Origin: Candidatus Marispirochaeta associata
GTDB lineage: Bacteria > Spirochaetota > Spirochaetia > JC444 > Marispirochaetaceae
NCBI GenBank assembly: GCA_001749745.1
Contig: JWTM01000541.1
Location: 124,466-188,465 of the forward strand
Direction: 5' to 3'
DNA: 64,000 nt
The translations under genes and the position numbers were made by a program. This document shows positions 59,306 to 64,000 of the stretch, one piece after another. The stretch's first letter is position 1, and every line of letters begins with the position of its first letter. The notes under the pieces were generated by a model. That model ran no database searches, was not told the origin of the DNA, and saw nothing but the letters and a program-made list of their open reading frames with translations.

Positions 59306-60660
59306 TAGAAAAGTTCCCTCTGCCTGAACAGGGAATGCAGCAGCTGGGCCGCGGGAAGCTCAGGAAAGAGGGGCTGCAGCATCTTGATCGCCAGATTCTC
59401 ATCGTCCCGGCCGATTACCGTCCGCAGGGCTGAGGCGTAACGGGCGGGGGGTAGCTTGAAGAGCCCGGCCCGGTGGATGTTCTCCATCTCATGGGATAGC
59501 CGACGGACTACGCTCCTGAGATTGCCTCGAGTAGAGAGCGGTTCGGTTGCCGAAAGCTCCCGATATCCCGCCAGGATCGCTTTCAGCAGTTCGTCGAAGC
59601 TGTAGGTTGTGTCCCGGGGGATATCGAGACAGACGGCGGCGCTCTCGATCAGCGGAATTGCGACGAAGCGATGCTTGGCGTACTCCCGGGGTAGAATTTG
59701 ACGAATCAGCTTCAAGGCCGAAACTTCCGCGTTCGGCAGCTGCTTCTCCCCCTCTTGGGAATGGCGCAGGCCGCGGCAGGCGCTGCGGATCAGGGGCAGC
59801 AACTGAGGATTGGCGAGTTTCTCATCGAAGCGGCGGAAGGCCTTATAATCGGGCTTAATAAAGAATCGATTTCCCTCGAGGCGGTCGAAGCTCCGGAGCG
59901 TATCCAGGTACCCGAGCCGGATCGACCGCTCTGAGGATTCGGGGGAGAAATCGAGAATTCCGTCGAGTTTCTGGGAATTCTTGATATAGACGCATTGAGT
60001 ATTCTCAATCTGCGGTTTTCGAACCCGGCCCATACCGGAGAGGTCGACGGCGATTATCCTCCGGTAGCCCCGCTCCTTCATCATATTGAAGGGCAGGTTG
60101 TCCGATACGCCGCCGTCGGTCATTCTGGTCTGATCGATTTGGGTGGTTCTAAACAGAGGGTGGGATGCGCTGGCCAGGAGGTAGTCGGCCAATCGGCCGT
60201 TTGGAATGTCTTCCAGGAAGAGCCTTAAGGGTTTGAAGCTCGAGAGGTCGTAGGTCACCAGGCCGAAATCGATGCCGCTGGCGCGGATACGCTCCTCATC
60301 GAGGTAGGTGCGGATAAGCTGCCGCAGGGGGCCGGTGTCCAGACCCCGCTGTTTGAAGAGGTAGCGACTCAGACGGCGGAGGTTCTTCAAATCCCGGTTG
60401 ATTTTCCCGTCTTTCAGAAACTCCTCCGGGATGGAGATCACCCGGTCGATATTTATGTTCCGGAAGAGCTCCTCGGCGATCGCGTGGTCGTTCTGGGCCA
60501 CAAAAGCGGCATTCAGCGCGCCGACCGAGGTCCCCGCCACCGCATGGAAGCTGAAGTTGAGCTCCCTCAGGGCCTTCCAGACCCCCAGTTCGAAGGGGCC
60601 GCGAGCGCCGCCGCCGCCGAGGACGAGGCAGACGCTCTCTGTCGGTTTGCTAATGAACAT
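59302..60660 (-). CDS. Patatin-like phospholipase
   Basis: Protein of 452 aa. The patatin domain (about 8-300) has GGGGARG (oxyanion hole), GTSVG with the nucleophile Ser near 45, and DGG with the catalytic Asp. The C-terminal 150 residues are helical and unassigned. There is no signal peptide, so it acts inside or is exported another way. It hydrolyses acyl lipids. The aldo/keto reductase gene lies upstream, 3 bp away, in the same operon. Confidence 0.92.
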   Translation of the reverse strand: MFISKPTESVCLVLGGGGARGPFELGVWKALRELNFSFHAVAGTSVGALNAAFVAQNDHAIAEELFRNINIDRVISIPEEFLKDGKINRDLKNLRRLSRYLFKQRGLDTGPLRQLIRTYLDEERIRASGIDFGLVTYDLSSFKPLRLFLEDIPNGRLADYLLASASHPLFRTTQIDQTRMTDGGVSDNLPFNMMKERGYRRIIAVDLSGMGRVRKPQIENTQCVYIKNSQKLDGILDFSPESSERSIRLGYLDTLRSFDRLEGNRFFIKPDYKAFRRFDEKLANPQLLPLIRSACRGLRHSQEGEKQLPNAEVSALKLIRQILPREYAKHRFVAIPLIESAAVCLDIPRDTTYSFDELLKAILAGYRELSATEPLSTRGNLRSVVRRLSHEMENIHRAGLFKLPPARYASALRTVIGRDDENLAIKMLQPLFPELPAAQLLHSLFRQRELFY

Positions 60661-60663
60661 CTA

Positions 60664-61653
60664 CTACTCCAGGATCCCTGAATGCTCTTCCAGAATTCGA
60701 TCGATGCGATCCAGAAGTCCCTGATCCAGGCTGAGGTCCGCAGCGGCGGCATTGGTCCGGATCTGTTCAACCGTCCGGGCGCCGGCGATGACCGAGGTAA
60801 TCTCCTCCTTCTGCACCAACCAGGCGATGGAGAGCTCCGCCAGGGATACGCGCAACTCCTCTGCCAGCGGGTTCAGTTCTGCAACCACCCGGAGGTGCTG
60901 CTCGAGCCGCTCGCCTTTGAGCTTCTCATTGGCATTGCGCACATCTTTACGGGCGAAATAGTCGGCCGAGCGGATTTTGCCCGAGAGCAGTCCCTGCATC
61001 AGCGGGCTGTAGGGCAGGAAGGCCAGCCCCTTGCTTTTGACCAGCGGAAAGATCTCCTTTTCGCTGCGGTACTCCAGCTCGATCCCGTGGTAACCGGAGG
61101 GATTGCGTTCCAGCATGTTGTAGAGTCCCTGGTAGCTGACCGGGCGACCGTACTCTTCAGCCTCTATCATGCGGTCGGCCGAGAAGTTGCAGGCTCCGTA
61201 GGAGAGGATCTTGCCTGCCGTGCGGATCTCCTCCAGGGCGCCGATCGTATCGCTCAAGGGGTAGTCGTCGTTCGGCCAGTGGATCTGCCACAGATCCACT
61301 CGGTCGGTCTGCAGCCGGGTTAGGACCTGATCGATCTCCTGCATGAGGCTCTCTGGGGAGAGATTGTTCTCTACCTTGCGCTTGGAACCGCCGGACCAGA
61401 CCAGGCCGCATTTGCTGGCGATGAAAGCCTCGTCCCGGCGCCCTTTTAGGGCGCGACCCAGCACCTCTTCGGCGTGGCCGAAGCCGTAGATCGGGGCGGT
61501 GTCGAAGAGGGTTATCCCCGCATCCAGGGCGGCGTTGACCGCGCGAACGGCCTCGTCGTCGTCGGTATTGTTCCACTGTCCGGAGATGTTCCAGGTGCCG
61601 AAGCCGACGGCGCTCACCTGCCGTTCCATTCGTTCGGGTTGCTTGTATCTCAC
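60664..61653 (-). CDS. Aldo/keto reductase
   Basis: NADPH-dependent reductase of 329 aa with a TIM-barrel fold. The tetrad fits D (GITLFDTAPIYG), Y (APIYGFG), K (FIASKCG) and H (LWQIHWP). The start is GTG at 61653 with AGGAG 7 nt upstream, giving RYKQPERMERQVSAVGFGTW as a typical N-terminus; ATG at 61674 is less likely. It is divergent from the pheS leader region. Substrate is unknown. Confidence 0.9.
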   Translation of the reverse strand: MRYKQPERMERQVSAVGFGTWNISGQWNNTDDDEAVRAVNAALDAGITLFDTAPIYGFGHAEEVLGRALKGRRDEAFIASKCGLVWSGGSKRKVENNLSPESLMQEIDQVLTRLQTDRVDLWQIHWPNDDYPLSDTIGALEEIRTAGKILSYGACNFSADRMIEAEEYGRPVSYQGLYNMLERNPSGYHGIELEYRSEKEIFPLVKSKGLAFLPYSPLMQGLLSGKIRSADYFARKDVRNANEKLKGERLEQHLRVVAELNPLAEELRVSLAELSIAWLVQKEEITSVIAGARTVEQIRTNAAAADLSLDQGLLDRIDRILEEHSGILE

Positions 61654-61728
61654 TGTTTGGCTCCTTTGCATCATGAACTTGTCTCAAGCATGACAAGTCG
61701 GCGCCCAGTCAGTCAACAGGCGCTTGCC

Positions 61729-61756
61729 TTGACAGATACGGCGGGCCGAATATAAT
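61729..61756 (+). promoter_or_regulatory. Consensus promoter of pheST
   Basis: A perfect TTGACA (61729-61734) and a perfect TATAAT (61751-61756) with a 16-bp spacer. Transcription should start near 61763, two or three bases before the leader ORF ATG. Confidence 0.85.
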
Positions 61757-61765
61757 GAACCTATC

Positions 61766-61843
61766 ATGCTATACGCGGCAGACTCTTTTTTTAGCTTTTT
61801 TTTCTTCTTTTTTGGAGTCAGGGAGTATCCCCGGAAGCCGTGA
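61766..61843 (+). CDS. Phenylalanine-rich leader peptide upstream of pheST
   Basis: A 25-codon ORF starts MLYAADSFFSFFFFFFG and ends …EYPRKP, with the stop TGA at 61841-61843. Eight Phe codons occur, two at 61787-61792 and six in a row at 61796-61813. Its size, position and composition parallel the E. coli pheM and pheL leaders. It has no Shine-Dalgarno sequence; the promoter places the mRNA start at or just before the ATG. Stalling of the ribosome on Phe codons when charged tRNA-Phe is scarce would expose 61828-61835 for pairing with the terminator's stem. Confidence 0.75.
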   Translation: MLYAADSFFSFFFFFFGVREYPRKP

Positions 61844-61886
61844 TCAGGGTGTGTTAACGCGAAACTGAGGCGGGTTTCTCCGGGGA
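61828..61886 (+). promoter_or_regulatory. Antiterminator pairing of the pheST attenuator
   Basis: TCCCCGGA (61828-61835) is the exact reverse complement of TCCGGGGA (61879-61886), which lies in the upper stem and loop of the terminator. Pairing of the two would disrupt the terminator. The first element overlaps codons 21-24 of the leader peptide, so a ribosome at the stop codon would mask it, whereas one stalled on the Phe codons would not. Confidence 0.7.
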
Positions 61887-61906
61887 CGGAGGAACCCGCT
61901 TTTTTT
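61870..61906 (+). terminator. Attenuator terminator upstream of pheS
   Basis: GCGGGTT (61870-61876) pairs with AACCCGC (61893-61899), and CTCCG (61878-61882) with CGGAG (61887-61891), with a GGGA loop. A T7 run follows at 61900-61906. Twenty-six bases separate its end from the pheS start. Confidence 0.9.
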
Positions 61907-61932
61907 GCGACCGTATGTAGAGAGGAGTTCCC

Positions 61933-62976
61933 ATGCAGGAGAGGTTGGAAGAGCTCTATGCCGAGTTCAATACGCGAATCGGCGGAGCGAAGAGCGGCGC
62001 CGAGGTGGCGTCCATTAAGGCGGAGTACCTGGGCAAGAAGGGCAAGGTCAGCGATATTCTCAAATCCCTGAAGGATGCAAGCCCGGAAGAGCGGAAGAGC
62101 ATCGGCGCCAAGTCGAACGTACTCAAGCAGCGCATCCTGGCCGAGGTGGACGCCGCGGCCGCCCGGATCGAACGGGAGGAGATCGACCGCAAACTCGATT
62201 CGGAGTGGCAAGATATCTCGCTCCTGGACTCGATCCGCGATCAGGGTCTGGCATCCGCAGGTTATCATCCCTTGACGATGATCGGACGTGAGGTGGAGGA
62301 CATCTTTATCTCCATGGGCTTCGACATCCTCGACGGTCCCCACATCGAGAGCGACTACTACAACTTCGAGGCCCTCAATATCCCCGGCAACCATCCCGCC
62401 CGAGATATGCAGGATACATTCTGGTTCTCCGATATGGAGCACCTCCTGCGGACCCACACCTCGCCGATTCAAGTGCGGGGAATGGAGAAGCATGCGCCGC
62501 CCTTCAAATTTGTCGGTCCCGGCGAGGTCTTCCGTAACGAGGCGCTGGACGCATCCCACGAGGCCGCCTTCCGGCAGATCGAGGGCATGATGGTCGGCGA
62601 GGGGGTTTCGGTGGCCAATCTGGTCCACTTTCTCAAGACCCTCTTGAGTGAAATCTTCCATAAAGAGGTGAATGTGCGCCTAAGACCGGGCTACTTCCCC
62701 TTCGTGGAGCCCGGCTTCGAACTCGACTACGAGTGCCTCCTCTGCGGCGGCAAGGGCTGTTCTGTCTGTAAGCAGGTCGGCTGGGTGGAGGCCCTGGGGT
62801 GCGGCATGGTCCACCCGCGGGTACTGGAGTACGGCAAGATCGACCCGGAGAAGTACTCCGGCTTTGCCTTCGGCATGGGCTGGGACCGGCTGGTGATGAT
62901 GCGCTACGGGATCGACAATATCCGCCACCTGCGATCCGGGGACCTGCGCTTCGTCTCTCAGTTCAAGGCTTATTAG
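61933..62976 (+). CDS. pheS: Phenylalanyl-tRNA synthetase alpha subunit
   Basis: Class II synthetase subunit of 347 aa. The N-terminal coiled coil (1-85) binds tRNA; the catalytic core has motif 2 (FKFVGPGEVFRNEALDASHEAAFRQ) and motif 3 (FAFGMGWDRLVMMRYGI). A four-Cys element (CLLCGGKGCSVC) lies near 272-283, as in many bacterial PheS. AGAGGAG precedes the ATG. pheT follows after 21 bp. Expression is probably controlled by the Phe leader and terminator upstream. Confidence 0.95.
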   Translation: MQERLEELYAEFNTRIGGAKSGAEVASIKAEYLGKKGKVSDILKSLKDASPEERKSIGAKSNVLKQRILAEVDAAAARIEREEIDRKLDSEWQDISLLDSIRDQGLASAGYHPLTMIGREVEDIFISMGFDILDGPHIESDYYNFEALNIPGNHPARDMQDTFWFSDMEHLLRTHTSPIQVRGMEKHAPPFKFVGPGEVFRNEALDASHEAAFRQIEGMMVGEGVSVANLVHFLKTLLSEIFHKEVNVRLRPGYFPFVEPGFELDYECLLCGGKGCSVCKQVGWVEALGCGMVHPRVLEYGKIDPEKYSGFAFGMGWDRLVMMRYGIDNIRHLRSGDLRFVSQFKAY

Positions 62977-62997
62977 GGCGACGGTAGGAGAAATACG

Positions 62998-64000
62998 ATG
63001 AAGATTTCGATGGAATGGATACATGAGTTTGTAGATCTCCCGGAGCTGAGCTCCCACGAGCTGGGAGAGCGTTTCACCCTTTCCACCTGCGAGGTGGAGG
63101 AGGTGATCGAGACCGGTCGGGTGCTGACCCAGACCTATGTGGCGGAGATCACCAAGGTGGAGCCCCATCCCGATGCGGACAAGCTGCGCCTGGTCTCCTT
63201 CGACGCCGGTACAGCCGGTACGGGCCGGGTCGTCTGCGGCGCCCCCAACTGCGAGATCGGCATGAAGGTTCCCTACGCCCCGATCGGGACCACCCTTCCC
63301 TTAGGCTTTACCCTGGAACCGAAGAAGATCCGGGGAATCCTGAGTGAGGGGATGCTCTGCGCCGAGGATGAGCTGGGGCTCTCCGACGCCCACGAAGGGC
63401 TGATGGAGCTGGATGCCGCCGCCCAGCCGGGAACGGTGATGGCCGAGTACCTGAAGACCAAGCCCACCACGGTGCTCGATATCGACAATAAGTCGATAAC
63501 CCACCGGCCCGATCTCTGGGGTCACTACGGAATGGCGAGAGAGTTCGCCGCCGCCTTCGACTCCTCCCTGAAGCGCCCGTTCAACTCGGCATGGGAAAAC
63601 GAGATGCTCGCGAAGTTCGACGGGAGCGCGTCGCCGGTCTCGGTGACCGTGGAGCCCGACTCCTACTGCCGCGCCTACTACGGCTACACCGTGAAAGGGA
63701 TCAGCGTCGGCGAGAGCCCGCAGTGGATGCAGAAGAGGCTCCTCGACTGCGGGTTGCGGCCGATCAACAGCATCGTCGATATCTCCAACTATGTGATGCT
63801 CGAACTGGGGCAGCCGAACCATATCTTCGATGCTGAGAAGATCGAGGAGGGGCGGATCATCGTCCGCACCGTCGGCCGGGAGGAGGAGTTCGTCACCCTG
63901 GATGAGCAGCCGCGGCAGCTTATCCCTGAGGATACGGTTATCTCCGACGGCAAGAAGCCCTTAGTCATCGCCGGCATCATGGGCGGGCTCAACTCCGGCG
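62998..64000 (+). CDS. pheT: Phenylalanyl-tRNA synthetase beta subunit, 5' part
   Basis: The reading frame is open from the ATG at 62998 to the window end, giving 334 codons. The N-terminal OB-fold tRNA-binding domain (about 40-150) contains ITKVEPHPDADKLRLVSFD and the VVCGAPN motif. A B5/B3-type region begins near 200-330, with THRPDLWGHYGMAREF and an edge motif GIMGG. The AGGAG is 7 nt upstream. The usual full length of about 800 aa means more than half lies beyond the window. Confidence 0.95.
   Translation, partial: MKISMEWIHEFVDLPELSSHELGERFTLSTCEVEEVIETGRVLTQTYVAEITKVEPHPDADKLRLVSFDAGTAGTGRVVCGAPNCEIGMKVPYAPIGTTLPLGFTLEPKKIRGILSEGMLCAEDELGLSDAHEGLMELDAAAQPGTVMAEYLKTKPTTVLDIDNKSITHRPDLWGHYGMAREFAAAFDSSLKRPFNSAWENEMLAKFDGSASPVSVTVEPDSYCRAYYGYTVKGISVGESPQWMQKRLLDCGLRPINSIVDISNYVMLELGQPNHIFDAEKIEEGRIIVRTVGREEEFVTLDEQPRQLIPEDTVISDGKKPLVIAGIMGGLNSG

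Noticed and set aside
61846..61861. T-box-like sequence AGGGTGTGTTAACGCG in the pheS leader
   Set aside because: It resembles the T-box motif only with an inserted TGT, and the space from the promoter (about 80 nt) is too short for a normal stem I. The Phe-rich ORF and the 61828-61835 pairing explain the leader better.
61684..62661. Long minus-strand ORF over pheS
   Set aside because: It is a shadow of pheS. It lacks a ribosome site and runs over the attenuator leader and the strong plus-strand promoter.

Overview
The window looks like chromosomal DNA of a free-living, GC-rich spirochaete. This is an inference from gene content: a TmpC/PnrA-type nucleoside receptor operon, YesM/YesN sugar sensing with XylF-like binding proteins, a DUF1576-type membrane protein, and many outer-membrane barrels and lipoproteins. 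I cannot name a genus. Coding density is high, with no gene-free stretch longer than about 300 bases. I saw no rRNA, tRNA or CRISPR array.

Layout. (1) 1-3252: an IS21-family element (istA-istB, 515-2745) sits inside a zinc-ribbon transposase-like gene on the minus strand and is flanked by a 6-bp target duplication. (2) 3366-12411: a sugar-responsive locus. An anchored binding protein, a YesM-type kinase, a YesN-type AraC regulator and a binding lipoprotein overlap in one operon. A ChvE-GguA-GguB type monosaccharide ABC transporter follows, with an internal terminator behind the binding-protein gene. (3) 12533-23123: small membrane and secreted proteins, an NmrA-type reductase with a cupin, a membrane-bound AraC regulator with a DUF1349-like protein, a DUF1576-like membrane protein with a small partner, and a PAS-GGDEF diguanylate cyclase. 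(4) 23193-32594: an Na+/amino-acid symporter, YigZ, MarC, a NapH-ferredoxin-reductase fusion, Ogt, an NHL propeller, RNase D, and a divergent AraC/PhyH pair. (5) 32609-42961: an ABC/FtsX/MFS/outer-membrane operon, Pth with a DMT transporter, Tag, an Hsp20 gene with a sigma-54 promoter, MATE and AlgH. (6) 43081-53785: an EAL protein, HtrA, an ACT regulator, a barrel protein, a PHP-GT4 fusion, a CBS-PP2C phosphatase, YibE/F and alkaline phosphatase. (7) 54039-59244: a purine-nucleoside ABC importer with cytidine deaminase, ordered receptor-terminator-ATPase-permease-permease-cdd. (8) 59302-64000: patatin, an aldo/keto reductase, then pheS and the start of pheT behind a leader region.

Most notable is the pheST leader. 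A consensus promoter is followed by a 25-codon ORF with eight Phe codons, six of them consecutive, then mutually exclusive hairpins and a strong terminator. This has the design of a Phe-dependent ribosome-mediated attenuator like E. coli pheM-pheST. Second, several genes (3366, 17422, 25259, 30037, 42961 and the Phe leader ORF) lack a Shine-Dalgarno sequence and have a good -10 box ending only 6-11 nt before the start codon, which suggests leaderless mRNAs. Third, hsp20 carries a textbook -24/-12 promoter with an upstream inverted repeat at enhancer distance.

All calls come from reading the sequence and translated proteins. No database search was run.
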